From positions 1 through 64,000 of the forward strand of contig JAGAYH010000036.1 in assembly GCA_017940565.1 (NCBI GenBank): a stretch of 64,000 bases of DNA. The letters run 5' to 3'. Positions within the stretch are counted from its first letter, which is position 1. The number at the start of each line of letters is the position of its first letter. The position numbers and the translations under genes were made by a program. The notes beneath the pieces were generated by a model, which ran no database searches, was not told where the DNA came from, and worked only from the letters and a program-made list of their open reading frames with translations. Below are positions 40,834 to 49,319 of the stretch, one piece after another. Source of the stretch: Bacteroidaceae bacterium. GTDB taxonomy: Bacteria > Bacteroidota > Bacteroidia > Bacteroidales > Bacteroidaceae.

Positions 40834-42498
40834 TCAATATGCCTGTTCGTGAACACCTTTCACCGCTCTTCCGCTGGGATCGTTCATGTTTTGGAATTCA
40901 GCATCCCATTCGAGGGCAATGGCAGTTGAACAGGCCACACTTGCCTCTTGGTTAACACATCTGGCAGCAGAGTCGCTGGGGAAGTGCTCGGCGAAGATGC
41001 TGCGATAATAGTACTCCTCCTTGTTGAGTGGTGGGTTGACGGGGAAGCGTTCTGCAGCATGCGCCATCTGTTCGTCGGTGACGGCTTCGGAGGTTATCTT
41101 TTTCAACGTGTCTATCCACGAATAGCCTACACCGTCGCTGAATTGTTCCTTCTGTCGCCAGGCTATCCCTGCGGGCAACATGTCGGCAAAGGCCTCACGG
41201 ACTATTTTCTTCTCAATCGTTGTGCCGGGACACATCTTGGCTTCCGGATTGGTACGCATGGCCACATCAAGAAATTCTTTGTCGAGGAAAGGAACTCGAC
41301 CTTCTACACCCCATGCCGAAAGACTCTTGTTGGCACGAAGACAGTCGTAGTAGTGAAGTTTGCTGAGCTTGCGAACAGTCTCCTCATGGAAAGCCTTCGC
41401 GTTGGGGGCTTTGTGGAAATAGAGGTAGCCGCCGAACACTTCATCTGCTCCCTCTCCGCTAAGAACCATCTTGATGCCCATGGACTTGATTACACGGGCA
41501 AGCAAATACATGGGGGTTGATGCACGGACGGTCGTCACGTCGTACGTCTCGATGAAATAGATGACATCACGTATGGCGTCAAGCCCTTCCTGTATGGTAT
41601 AATTGATTTCGTGATGTACAGTGCCGATGTGGTCGGCCACTAACTTCGCCTTTTCCAAGTCGGGAGCACCCTTCAAGCCTACGGCAAAAGAGTGCAGCCG
41701 GGGCCAATAAGCCCTGGTCTGCGAATTGTCTTCTATGCGGTGCTCGCTGAACTGCTCTGCAATGGCTGAGATGACAGAAGAATCGAGCCCGCCGCTGAGC
41801 AGCACGCCATAGGGCACGTCGGACATCAACTGGCGCTTCACGGAGTCTTTCAGAGCATCGCGAATGGCATCTACGCTTGCCCCGTTGTCCTTCACTGCAT
41901 CATAATCAAACCAGTCACGCGTGTAGTAGCGTTTCATGCCGGGCTCTTTGCTCCAGTAATAATGACCGGGCAGGAAGGGTTCGTACCGCTCACATTGTCC
42001 TTCGAGTGCCTTCAGTTCGGAAGCGACATACACCGTTCCATCGCTGTCATAACCTATATACAGAGGTATCACACCGATTGGGTCGCGAGCTATCAGAAAC
42101 TCATCCTTTTCTTCATCGTAAAGGGCGAAAGCAAAGATGCCGCTGATGTCCTCCAGAAAATCTATGCCCTTGTCACGATAGAGCGCCAGGATGACTTCGC
42201 AGTCACTGCCTGTCTGGAACTCATAACGGTCTGCATAGCGGCAGCGAATCTCCTGATGATTGTAGATCTCGCCATTGACGGCCAACACTTGTTTCCTGTC
42301 GGGCGAGAACAAAGGTTGCCCGCCGCTTTCGGGATCAACGATGGAGAGACGTTCGTGAGCAAGGATGGCCGAACCACCACAATAAATGCCACTCCAGTCA
42401 GGACCGCGATGCCGAATCTTTTGACTCATGCGCAAGACTTTTTCGCGAAGTTCGTGCGTCTGCTTCTTAACATTGAATATCGATACGATACCACACAT
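40834..42498 (-). CDS. asnB: Asparagine synthase B (glutamine-hydrolysing)
   Basis: 554 residues, a full-length AsnB. MCGIVSIF gives the N-terminal nucleophile Cys2. RHRGPDWSG, NGEIYNH and TGSDCEVIL belong to the glutaminase domain. The synthetase domain has the PP-loop LLSGGLDSSVISAIA (about residue 230) and SGEGADEVFGGYLYFHKAPN. It makes asparagine from aspartate and glutamine. AsnB-Car gene neighbourhoods recur in Bacteroidetes. GC content looks lower by eye than in flanking genes. Confidence 0.93.
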   Translation of the reverse strand: MCGIVSIFNVKKQTHELREKVLRMSQKIRHRGPDWSGIYCGGSAILAHERLSIVDPESGGQPLFSPDRKQVLAVNGEIYNHQEIRCRYADRYEFQTGSDCEVILALYRDKGIDFLEDISGIFAFALYDEEKDEFLIARDPIGVIPLYIGYDSDGTVYVASELKALEGQCERYEPFLPGHYYWSKEPGMKRYYTRDWFDYDAVKDNGASVDAIRDALKDSVKRQLMSDVPYGVLLSGGLDSSVISAIAEQFSEHRIEDNSQTRAYWPRLHSFAVGLKGAPDLEKAKLVADHIGTVHHEINYTIQEGLDAIRDVIYFIETYDVTTVRASTPMYLLARVIKSMGIKMVLSGEGADEVFGGYLYFHKAPNAKAFHEETVRKLSKLHYYDCLRANKSLSAWGVEGRVPFLDKEFLDVAMRTNPEAKMCPGTTIEKKIVREAFADMLPAGIAWRQKEQFSDGVGYSWIDTLKKITSEAVTDEQMAHAAERFPVNPPLNKEEYYYRSIFAEHFPSDSAARCVNQEASVACSTAIALEWDAEFQNMNDPSGRAVKGVHEQAY

Positions 42499-42605
42499 AA
42501 TGATATTTACACTTTAATGATTTACTATTCATTTTCGTCTAACACTCTTTGCGTAATTCTGGTGACAATCAACTTCTTTCTCTTTATATATAATATTTCG
42601 GAGCA

Positions 42606-42715
42606 ATGGATACCATCCGGTTAGAAAACCGGTGGAACCCTTGCAGTTTTTTGACAAAAAGATCCGTTCCCGCCGCGGCGGGACGCGACTCAAGCCTGCG
42701 GTTTCTCGCCTATGC
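42606..42715. repeat. About 110-nt direct repeat, right copy, overlapping the lgt 3' end
   Basis: Contains CCGGTTAGAAAACCGGTGG, TTGACA (42651-42656), the perfect palindrome CCCGCCGCGGCGGG (42669-42682) and GACGCGACTC. It continues into the last codons of lgt (GGTTTCTCGCCTATGC). It matches the right end of the 163-nt-type element plus an extra block. Confidence 0.8.
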
Positions 42716-43532
42716 GGCGGCACCACTTGCCTCCCAACAGGCAGTAGAGACCGATGACAACAAGCGGAATGCTGAGTATCTGGCCCATGTTGAGCCATTG
42801 CCCGGCCTCGAAGTCCACTTGGTCTTCCTTTATCAGTTCTATCAGTATGCGGAAGGTGAAGATGACCGTCAGACAGAGGCCGAAGAAGAAGCCCGACCCC
42901 GTGCGGTGCTTATGATAGCGGTAAACGGCCAGCATCACGAAGAAGAACGACAGGTAGAAGAGCGACTCGTAGAGTTGCGCCGGGTGGCGGGCAAAGGTCT
43001 CGCCGTTGTTCAGGAACACGAAGCCCCAGGGCATGTCCGTCGGGTAGCCCACGATTTCTGAATTGAACAGGTTGCCCAACCTGATGAAGGCGGCGCTCAG
43101 CGGCGTGGCCACACCCATGTTGTCAAGCACGCGCATGACGTTGACTTTCGTTTTCCGGCAGTAGAGCCAAATGGCCACAAACAGGCCCAACACGCCGCCG
43201 TGGCTCGACAGCCCTTCGTAGCCCACCATCTTCCACGACCCGTCAGCCATCTGACGGATGGGCAGCAACATCTGCACGGGGTGGGTCAGGTAAAACACCG
43301 GTTCGTAGAACAGGCAGTGACCCAGACGGGCGCCCAGCAACAGGAAAACGAAGCAATAGAAAAACAAGGGTTCAAATTTTTCTTCCGGAATACGCTGGTC
43401 GCGGTAGAGCCGGTGCATGTTCCAATAAGCCAGCAGCAGGGCGCAGCACCAGCACAGGGCATACCAGCGGATGGAGTAATTGCCGATGGTAAACACCGTG
43501 GGGTCGGGAGCCCATTGAATAAAAGCCAACAT
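42690..43532 (-). CDS. lgt: Prolipoprotein diacylglyceryl transferase
   Basis: 280 residues, seven membrane helices. Lgt signatures: GLSSHGGVLGLFVAIW (His/Gly motif, about residue 105), FIRLGNLFNSEIVGYPTDMP (Arg/Asn/Glu substrate site, about residue 150), FARHPAQLYESLFYL. It transfers diacylglycerol to the lipobox cysteine at the inner membrane. The last residues (RIGEKPQA) are encoded by sequence shared with the repeat at 37820, so the tail may derive from a repeat insertion. It follows ychF by 18 nt. Confidence 0.93.
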   Translation of the reverse strand: MLAFIQWAPDPTVFTIGNYSIRWYALCWCCALLLAYWNMHRLYRDQRIPEEKFEPLFFYCFVFLLLGARLGHCLFYEPVFYLTHPVQMLLPIRQMADGSWKMVGYEGLSSHGGVLGLFVAIWLYCRKTKVNVMRVLDNMGVATPLSAAFIRLGNLFNSEIVGYPTDMPWGFVFLNNGETFARHPAQLYESLFYLSFFFVMLAVYRYHKHRTGSGFFFGLCLTVIFTFRILIELIKEDQVDFEAGQWLNMGQILSIPLVVIGLYCLLGGKWCRRIGEKPQA

Positions 43533-43550
43533 GGTTGTTCTTTGTTTGCG

Positions 43551-44651
43551 TTATACGTTAAAACGGAAGTGCATGATGTCGCCGTCCTGCACCACATAGT
43601 CCTTGCCCTCCACGTTCAGCTTGCCGGCCTCGCGCACGGCGGCCTCGCTGCCGTAGGCAATGTAGTCTTCGTATTTTATCACTTCGGCGCGGATGAACCC
43701 CTTTTCAAAGTCCGTATGGATGACGCCGGCACACTGCGGGGCTTTCCAGCCCTTGCGGTAGGTCCAGGCTTTCACTTCCATCTCGCCGGCGGTGATGAAG
43801 GTCTGAAGGTTAAGCAACGCATAGGCCTTTTTGATGAGACGGTTCACACCGCTTTCCTCCAAGCCCAGTTCTTCCAGAAACAGTTGCTTGTCCTCATAGG
43901 TTTCCAGTTCGGCAATGTCTTCCTCCGTCTTGGCGGCAATGACCATGGCCTCGGCGCCTTCCTCTGCCGCCATGGCTTCGATGCGCTGCGAGAGCGGGTT
44001 ACCCGTCTTGGCATCTTGCTCGCCCACGTTGCACACGTAGAGCACCGGCTTTGCCGTCAGCAGGAAAAGGTTGCGTGCGGCATCCTGCTCGTCTTTGGTG
44101 TCGAAGGTGACCGTCCGGGCATTTTTGCCTTGGTCGAGCGCCGCCTTGTAGGCTTCCATGACGCTTACCTCTATCTTGGCTTCCTTGTTGCCCGCCGCAG
44201 CCGCCTTTTGCTGGCGCGACAGACGGCCTTCGATGGTCTCCAGGTCCTTCAGCTGCAGTTCGGTGTCTATGATTTCCTTGTCGCGCACGGGGTCAATCGT
44301 ACCGTCCACATGGGCTATGTTTTCGTCCTCGAAGCAACGCAGCACGTGGATGATGGCGTCTGTCTCGCGGATGTTGCCCAGAAACTTGTTGCCAAGGCCC
44401 TCGCCCTTGCTGGCGCCTTTCACCAGTCCGGCGATGTCCACTATCTCGCACGTGGCCGGCACGATGCGCCCGGGGTGGACCAGTTCGGCCAACCGCGACA
44501 GCCGCTCGTCGGGCACGGTGATGATGCCCACGTTGGGCTCTATGGTGCAGAACGGGAAATTGGCCGCCTGCGCCTTGGCGTTACTCAAACAGTTAAACAG
44601 CGTTGACTTACCCACATTGGGCAGTCCAACAATGCCGCATTTCAGAGCCAT
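43551..44651 (-). CDS. ychF: Redox-regulated ATPase/GTPase YchF (OLA1)
   Basis: 366 residues from MALKCGIVGLPNVGKSTLFN; a longer frame adds 11 residues from the leader. P-loop GLPNVGKST, G2/G3 in ANFPFCTIEPNVG and DIAGLVKGASKGEGLGNKFL, the NVGE-type altered G4 (LYVCNVGEQD) that gives ATP preference, and a C-terminal TGS domain ending DYVVQDGDIMHFRFNV. It binds ribosomes and modulates translation and stress responses. Cotranscribed with lgt. Confidence 0.94.
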   Translation of the reverse strand: MALKCGIVGLPNVGKSTLFNCLSNAKAQAANFPFCTIEPNVGIITVPDERLSRLAELVHPGRIVPATCEIVDIAGLVKGASKGEGLGNKFLGNIRETDAIIHVLRCFEDENIAHVDGTIDPVRDKEIIDTELQLKDLETIEGRLSRQQKAAAAGNKEAKIEVSVMEAYKAALDQGKNARTVTFDTKDEQDAARNLFLLTAKPVLYVCNVGEQDAKTGNPLSQRIEAMAAEEGAEAMVIAAKTEEDIAELETYEDKQLFLEELGLEESGVNRLIKKAYALLNLQTFITAGEMEVKAWTYRKGWKAPQCAGVIHTDFEKGFIRAEVIKYEDYIAYGSEAAVREAGKLNVEGKDYVVQDGDIMHFRFNV

Positions 44652-44681
44652 AATTACTTTTCCTTTTAACGAAATCTGCCG

Positions 44682-44689
44682 CAAAGGTA
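44682..44689 (-). promoter_or_regulatory. -7 box TACCTTTG for ychF-lgt
   Basis: TACCTTTG on the minus strand, 30 nt upstream of the ychF start. Confidence 0.5.
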
Positions 44690-44795
44690 ACCATTTTCAG
44701 CGAAACCCGCGCTCTCTGCGCCCAACAAATGTCAAAACTCTCCCTGGCGCCTCCTTCTGTCGCGCTGCGGGCCAACCCCCGCCGATACGGTAAAA

Positions 44796-44858
44796 CGAAA
44801 ACGGAGTTGGAAAAAACTAACTCCGTTTTCGTCGCGACCAAATCGCATTTCGTGCCGC
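44796..44858. repeat. 21-nt-lattice array, 3 units, with 14-bp hairpin
   Basis: 15-mers at 44796 (CGAAAACGGAGTTGG), 44817 (CTAACTCCGTTTTCG) and 44838 (CCAAATCGCATTTCG). Units one and two are complementary, giving perfect 14-nt arms at 44795-44808 and 44819-44832. Confidence 0.85.
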
Positions 44859-44880
44859 CGCAGGGCGTGAAAAAAGCCAG

Positions 44881-44911
44881 AGGGTGGAGCGTCGCTGTGA
44901 CGCCCCACCCT
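44881..44911 (-). terminator. Rho-independent-type terminator of the DUF2807 lipoprotein gene
   Basis: On the minus strand the stem AGGGTGG/CCACCCT with an inner CGTC/GACG stem is followed within a few bases by CTTTTTTC. It lies 45 nt after the stop at 44957. Confidence 0.65.
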
Positions 44912-44956
44912 TTACTATGGCGGTTGCCTTAGCTAAAATGAAAAGATTCTACAGAT

Positions 44957-46012
44957 TTACATTTCAATCTTTGCCGGGCTCTGCGGGTAGTGGCGCGAGG
45001 CTTTGGCTATCTTCATGGCCGTGGCGTCAATCTTGCCCACCCCGCTGACACTGAGGTTGGCATCGTCGGCACTGCCCGCCAGGATGGCCTTGGACGCACC
45101 GGAACAATCCACGTCCAGGCTGCCTGCCTTGCCGGTGAATACCACTTTGGACGCACCGGAATTGTTCAGTTTCACCCGGTCGGCGTTGCCCGTGACGTTC
45201 ACCCGACTGGCACCGCTGTTGGTCACTTTCATGTCGGCGGCATGGGTGAAGCGGGTCACGGTGAGTTTGCTGGCTCCGGAACAATCAAAAGAGTAAGTCG
45301 TGCCAGTCAACATGTCAAGAGCCAGACGGCTGCTGCCGGAGCACTGCCAGGCGAGGTCGCCGCCGGAATAGATTTCCTTGAAAACCAATTCGGCGGCTCC
45401 GCTGCAGTTCACACGCACCTTAGCATTGCTGCGGATGGTTTTGCCCACCACTTTGGAAGCCCCGACGGCGACAATATCGACCGGACCGGCCTGGTTGATG
45501 TCGCCAAGTTGCGCACGTGTGGCACCCGACAGCTCCAGCGACTCCAGGCGCGGCGCACTGACATAAAGATTGACTTCTTCGTCCTCAAGCAATTTCCAAC
45601 GAGACTTCATGTTCGTCTGACTGCTTCCTGCCTCCAACCGTCCGTTGGCGTAGGTGACCTTGATGTAGTCCTTCAGCCGCGCCGGCACCTCCAGGCGGGC
45701 CGTCACTTCGTCAGACTGCGTGAAGTACAGATGGACCACACTGCTCACTTTGATTTCGCGCAATTGCGCATCGACCGCCACCGGCTGGCCAATCTGGCCG
45801 TTCTCGATAATCTTCATCACGGCCACATCGTTTTTTGTCATCAACGGCGCCAGAGCCTCCATGGCTTTCTCATAGGTCAGGTCGCCCGATATGAGCACAG
45901 CCCCGTCGTCCACCATCATTTTGTCTTCCACGCGCTCGCTGCTGCTGCATGCCAGCAAAGGCAAGGCCACAAGGGCGCACACGGTCCATTTTCCAATGTT
46001 TTTAATCTTCAT
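44957..46012 (-). CDS. Lipoprotein with DUF2807 (head GIN) beta-helix
   Basis: 351 residues. Lipoprotein signal with lipobox LPLLAC (Cys about residue 22). Residues 60-345 are repetitive beta-helix rungs of the DUF2807 type, with recurring SGA or SGS turns: LELSGATRAQL, VNCSGAAELVF, WQCSGSSRLAL, FDCSGASKLTV, TNSGASRVNV, NNSGASKVVF, DCSGASKAIL. Function unknown; such proteins sit in the cell envelope. Monocistronic with its own promoter and terminator. Confidence 0.85.
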   Translation of the reverse strand: MKIKNIGKWTVCALVALPLLACSSSERVEDKMMVDDGAVLISGDLTYEKAMEALAPLMTKNDVAVMKIIENGQIGQPVAVDAQLREIKVSSVVHLYFTQSDEVTARLEVPARLKDYIKVTYANGRLEAGSSQTNMKSRWKLLEDEEVNLYVSAPRLESLELSGATRAQLGDINQAGPVDIVAVGASKVVGKTIRSNAKVRVNCSGAAELVFKEIYSGGDLAWQCSGSSRLALDMLTGTTYSFDCSGASKLTVTRFTHAADMKVTNSGASRVNVTGNADRVKLNNSGASKVVFTGKAGSLDVDCSGASKAILAGSADDANLSVSGVGKIDATAMKIAKASRHYPQSPAKIEM

Positions 46013-46050
46013 ATTTCTTTCGTTTTTTATTTCCGTCTAATCATTAAACG

Positions 46051-46058
46051 CAAAAGTA
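46051..46058 (-). promoter_or_regulatory. -7 box TACTTTTG for the DUF2807 lipoprotein
   Basis: TACTTTTG on the minus strand, 38 nt upstream of the start. Confidence 0.55.
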
Positions 46059-46101
46059 CGGAAAATGTAACATCGCCAGCCGCTCTTTTTTTAAAAAAAC
46101 A

Positions 46102-46206
46102 GAAAACGGCGCCTTGATTTTTCGAAGCGGCGCCTCAGATTTTTGAAACGGCGCCTCGTAATGACGAAGTCGGACTTCGTCGTTTCTAAATCGGACATAG
46201 GAATGA
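46102..46206. repeat. 21-nt-lattice array, 5 units (divergent promoter region)
   Basis: 15-mers at 46102, 46123, 46144, 46165 and 46186 (GAAAACGGCGCCTTG, CGAAGCGGCGCCTCA, TGAAACGGCGCCTCG, CGAAGTCGGACTTCG, CTAAATCGGACATAG). The fourth unit is itself palindromic (GACGAAGTC-G-GACTTCGTC at 46163-46181). GC-rich and A-rich unit types share one lattice here as well. Confidence 0.85.
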
Positions 46207-46298
46207 CGACCGGCGGGCGAAAAAGGCGGGGACGCATATTTAGCGTGCAAGACACTATTTTTTTATCTTCAAAATGTTAATTATTCATTCCTATTTCA

Positions 46299-46306
46299 TA
46301 TCTTTG
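46299..46306 (+). promoter_or_regulatory. -7 box TATCTTTG for DUF4492-cydAB
   Basis: TATCTTTG lies 35 nt upstream of the DUF4492 ATG. Confidence 0.55.
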
Positions 46307-46341
46307 CACCAGAGGATCAGGTTTAACTCCATTGCCGCGCC

Positions 46342-46572
46342 ATGAAACGACCGCAAGTTCTGGCCCGTTTGTGGGCATTCTACCACGATGGCTTCCGACG
46401 GATGACGTGGGGGCGCACGCTGTGGCTGCTTGTCATCATAAAACTGTTCATCATCTTTGTGGTGCTCCGCATCTTCTTTTTTAAACCCGCCCTCAACGGA
46501 CTTTCCACCACAGAAAAACAAGAGACTGTGGCAGAGCGGATAATCAATAATAACGACGAATCAAAAAAGTAA
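46342..46572 (+). CDS. DUF4492 small membrane protein linked to cytochrome bd
   Basis: 76 residues with one membrane helix (LWLLVIIKLFIIFVVLRIFF) and a basic N-terminus. DUF4492 genes typically precede cydAB in Bacteroidetes, as here (7-nt gap to cydA). The conserved position suggests an assembly factor or small subunit of the oxidase, comparable in size to CydX; not proven. Confidence 0.85.
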   Translation: MKRPQVLARLWAFYHDGFRRMTWGRTLWLLVIIKLFIIFVVLRIFFFKPALNGLSTTEKQETVAERIINNNDESKK

Positions 46573-46579
46573 ACATAGC

Positions 46580-48064
46580 ATGTTAGGAATCGACATTACA
46601 TTGATTGACTGGTCGCGCGCCCAATTTGCGCTGACGGCCTGCTACCACTGGCTCTTCGTGCCCCTGACGCTCGGTCTGGCCGTCATCATGGGCATCATGG
46701 AGACCCTCTACGTGGTGAAGAAAGACGAGTTCTGGAAGCGCACGGCGCAATTCTGGATGAAACTCTTCGGCATCAACTTTGCCGTGGGTGTGGCCACGGG
46801 ACTCATTCTCGAATTCGAGTTTGGCACCAACTGGTCGAACTACTCTTGGTTCGTGGGCGACATTTTCGGCGCCCCGCTGGCCATAGAGGGCATCGTGGCC
46901 TTCTTCATGGAAGCCACGTTCATCTCGGTGATGTATTTCGGATGGAACAAGGTAAGCCGCCGGTTCCACCTGGCCGCCACGTGGCTCACCGGCCTCGGCG
47001 CCACCATCTCGGCATGGTGGATTCTGGTGGCCAACGCCTGGATGCAGCACCCCGTGGGCATGGCGTTCAACCCCGACACTGTGCGCAACGAGATGGTGAA
47101 CTTCTGGGAAGTGGCCTTCCAGGGCATGGCAGTGACAAAATTCCTGCACACCGTGTCGAGCGCCTGGATGACGGGCGGCGTGTTCGTCATCGGGGTGAGT
47201 TGCTGGTACCTGCTGCGCCGTCGCAACACTGAAATGGCGCGCCGCAGCCTGCGCATCGGCACCATCGTGGGCCTCGCAGCCACCTTCATCGTCATGGCCA
47301 CAGGCGACCGCAGCGGCATTGAGATAGCGAAGCACCAGCCCATGAAACTGGCCGCGGCCGAAGGCCTGATGGACGGCGGACAACGGGCCCCGTTCTCCAT
47401 TGTGCCCGGCGTGGAAGTGCCCGGCGTGCTTTCCATCCTGGCCACACACGACCTGGACGGCTATGTGCCCGGTGTGAACGACCTGCTCAACGGCTATACC
47501 ACACCCGACGGCAAAACCGTGAAGGGCGGACAGGAAAAAATGCTGTTGGGACAACGCGCCCTCAACGATTTTACCCAATATCGCCAATATCTCAAGACCG
47601 ACACGGCCCAAGCCGCCGTCTATGCCAAGCGGCTGAAGAAAAACGTGCAGTATTTCGGCTACGGCCACGTGGAAAAAGTGCGTGACCTGGTGCCTCCCAT
47701 TGCCGTGGTCTATTGGGCCTTCCGTGTGATGGTAGGTGTAGGCTCGCTCCTGCTGCTGGTCATGCTGCTCTTCCTGTGGTTTGAATACAAAAAGGCACCA
47801 CAGCTGCCGCGCTGGTTGCTCCATGCCGGACTGTGGAGCATTCCTCTGGTTTATCTGGCCGGCCAGGCCGGATGGGCCGTGGCCGAGGTGGGCCGCCAGC
47901 CCTGGATTATCCAGGACCTCATGCCGGTCAACGCCGCCGTCAGCCAGTTGCCCACAGGCAACGTCATGCTGACCTTCTTCATCTTCCTCATTCTCTTCAC
48001 CACGTTACTCATAGCCGAACTGCGCATTATGATTAACGCCATCAAAAACCATAAAAGCGAATAA
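46580..48064 (+). CDS. cydA: Cytochrome bd ubiquinol oxidase subunit I
   Basis: 494 residues, about nine membrane helices. Conserved features: the haem b595 axial His in LTACYHWLFVPLTLG (His23), GLILEFEFGTNWSNYSWFVG, the Q-loop start GDRSGIEIAKHQPMKLAAAE (His and Met ligands region), and AVAEVGRQPWIIQDLMP. It oxidises quinol in the inner membrane and reduces oxygen with high affinity, useful for an anaerobe coping with traces of oxygen. Followed 3 nt later by cydB. Confidence 0.95.
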   Translation: MLGIDITLIDWSRAQFALTACYHWLFVPLTLGLAVIMGIMETLYVVKKDEFWKRTAQFWMKLFGINFAVGVATGLILEFEFGTNWSNYSWFVGDIFGAPLAIEGIVAFFMEATFISVMYFGWNKVSRRFHLAATWLTGLGATISAWWILVANAWMQHPVGMAFNPDTVRNEMVNFWEVAFQGMAVTKFLHTVSSAWMTGGVFVIGVSCWYLLRRRNTEMARRSLRIGTIVGLAATFIVMATGDRSGIEIAKHQPMKLAAAEGLMDGGQRAPFSIVPGVEVPGVLSILATHDLDGYVPGVNDLLNGYTTPDGKTVKGGQEKMLLGQRALNDFTQYRQYLKTDTAQAAVYAKRLKKNVQYFGYGHVEKVRDLVPPIAVVYWAFRVMVGVGSLLLLVMLLFLWFEYKKAPQLPRWLLHAGLWSIPLVYLAGQAGWAVAEVGRQPWIIQDLMPVNAAVSQLPTGNVMLTFFIFLILFTTLLIAELRIMINAIKNHKSE

Positions 48065-48067
48065 ACC

Positions 48068-49213
48068 ATGATTACTCACTCTTTTCTCCAACACTACTGG
48101 TGGTTTCTGGTCAGTCTGCTGGGCGCCCTGCTGGTATTCCTGATGTTTGTGCAGGGCGGCAACGCCGTGGCCTACACCCTGGGCCGCACTGAAGAGGAAC
48201 GACGGCTCATCTTCAACTCGACAGGCCGTAAATGGGAATATACCTTCACCACGCTCGTCACCTTCGGCGGTGCATTCTTCGCATCCTTCCCCTTGTTCTA
48301 CAGCACCAGTTTCGGCGGTGCCTATTGGGTGTGGATGCTCCTGCTGGTGAGCTTCGTGGTGCAGGCCGTGAGCTATGAATTCCAGTCGAAGGTGGGCAAT
48401 GTGCTCGGCCAGCGCGGCTACCGCCTGCTGCTCCAGTTCAACGGCTTCATCGGTCCTTTCGTGCTCGGTGCGGCCGTAGCCACATTCTTCAACGGCGCCG
48501 AGTTCACCGTCAATCAGGAAAACCTGGGCGACACTTACCAGCCCGTTGTCTCCACCTGGGCCTCGTCTTGGCACGGGCTGGAAGCGTTAGGTAACTTCTG
48601 GAACTGGTGTCTGGGCCTGGCCGTGTGCTTTCTGGCCCGCACGCTGGGCATCCTCTACATCATGAACAATGTGGACGACGACACGCTTCGCAGCCGCGGC
48701 AGTGTGCAGTTGGTGGGCAACGCCGGCATGTTCCTGCTGTTCTTCCTGGCCTTTCTCATCCGTACGTTGTTCAAGGACGGTTTCGCCGTGGCAGCCGACG
48801 GTTCCGTGGTGATGGAACCCATGAAATACCTCCACAATCTCCTTGCCATGTGGCCCGTGCTGCTGCTTCTGCTCGCAGGGGTGGCACTGGTGCTTTTCGG
48901 CATCGTCAAGACCATCCGCAGCAAGACCTACGTGCGCGGCATCTGGCCCGTGGGTGTCGGCACCGTATTGACCGTGCTGGCACTGCTGCTCTGCGCCGGT
49001 TGGAACCATACGGCCTACTACCCCTCGACAGCCGACCTGCAGAGTTCCCTCACACTGGCCAACAGCTCCTCCAGCCTCTTCACCCTTCAGGTGATGGCCG
49101 TGGTGTCGCTGATCATTCCTTTTGTACTGGCCTACATCGTCTGGTGCTGGCGCGCCATTGACCTGCGCAGCATCACCCGCAAGGAACTCGAAGAAGACGA
49201 GCATACCTACTGA
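48068..49213 (+). CDS. cydB: Cytochrome bd ubiquinol oxidase subunit II
   Basis: 381 residues with about nine helices. Typical segments: YWWFLVSLLGALLVFLMFVQ, GGNAVAYTLG, TLVTFGGAFFASFPLFYSTS, YEFQSKVGN. It partners CydA. The gene ends at a lattice-array hairpin that separates it from the convergent phosphoesterase gene. Confidence 0.93.
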   Translation: MITHSFLQHYWWFLVSLLGALLVFLMFVQGGNAVAYTLGRTEEERRLIFNSTGRKWEYTFTTLVTFGGAFFASFPLFYSTSFGGAYWVWMLLLVSFVVQAVSYEFQSKVGNVLGQRGYRLLLQFNGFIGPFVLGAAVATFFNGAEFTVNQENLGDTYQPVVSTWASSWHGLEALGNFWNWCLGLAVCFLARTLGILYIMNNVDDDTLRSRGSVQLVGNAGMFLLFFLAFLIRTLFKDGFAVAADGSVVMEPMKYLHNLLAMWPVLLLLLAGVALVLFGIVKTIRSKTYVRGIWPVGVGTVLTVLALLLCAGWNHTAYYPSTADLQSSLTLANSSSSLFTLQVMAVVSLIIPFVLAYIVWCWRAIDLRSITRKELEEDEHTY

Positions 49214-49239
49214 CCCTTTCCTTTTCTGTTTCGTCAGGA

Positions 49240-49302
49240 CGAAAACGGATATAGGCCAAACGAAAACGCATTTAGTGAAGACTAAATGCGTTTTCTTATG
49301 AT
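49240..49302. repeat. 21-nt-lattice array, 3 units, forming the cydB terminator stem
   Basis: 15-mers at 49240, 49261 and 49282 (CGAAAACGGATATAG, CGAAAACGCATTTAG, CTAAATGCGTTTTCT). Units two and three give a perfect 15-bp stem with a 4-nt loop (49262-49295), between convergent cydB and the phosphoesterase. Confidence 0.85.
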
Positions 49303-49319
49303 GATGACGCTTTCTGTTG

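Larger units (their letters stand above)
44652..44956. other. 305-nt intergenic region with ychF promoter, lattice hairpin and terminator
   Basis: From left: the ychF -7 box, a GC-rich stretch without recognised features, a three-unit lattice array containing a 14-bp hairpin, and a terminator hairpin for the lipoprotein gene. Confidence 0.7.
46013..46341. other. 329-nt divergent region with two promoters and a five-unit lattice array
   Basis: It holds the lipoprotein promoter, the five-unit array at 46102-46206, a short GC-rich spacer and the cyd promoter. Confidence 0.7.

Noticed and set aside
42606..43061. 151-codon plus-strand frame starting MDTIRLENRWN
   Set aside because: It begins in the repeat and continues antisense to lgt; no independent support.
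43200..44606. 468-codon plus-strand open frame opposite ychF and lgt
   Set aside because: Shadow of two conserved minus-strand genes.
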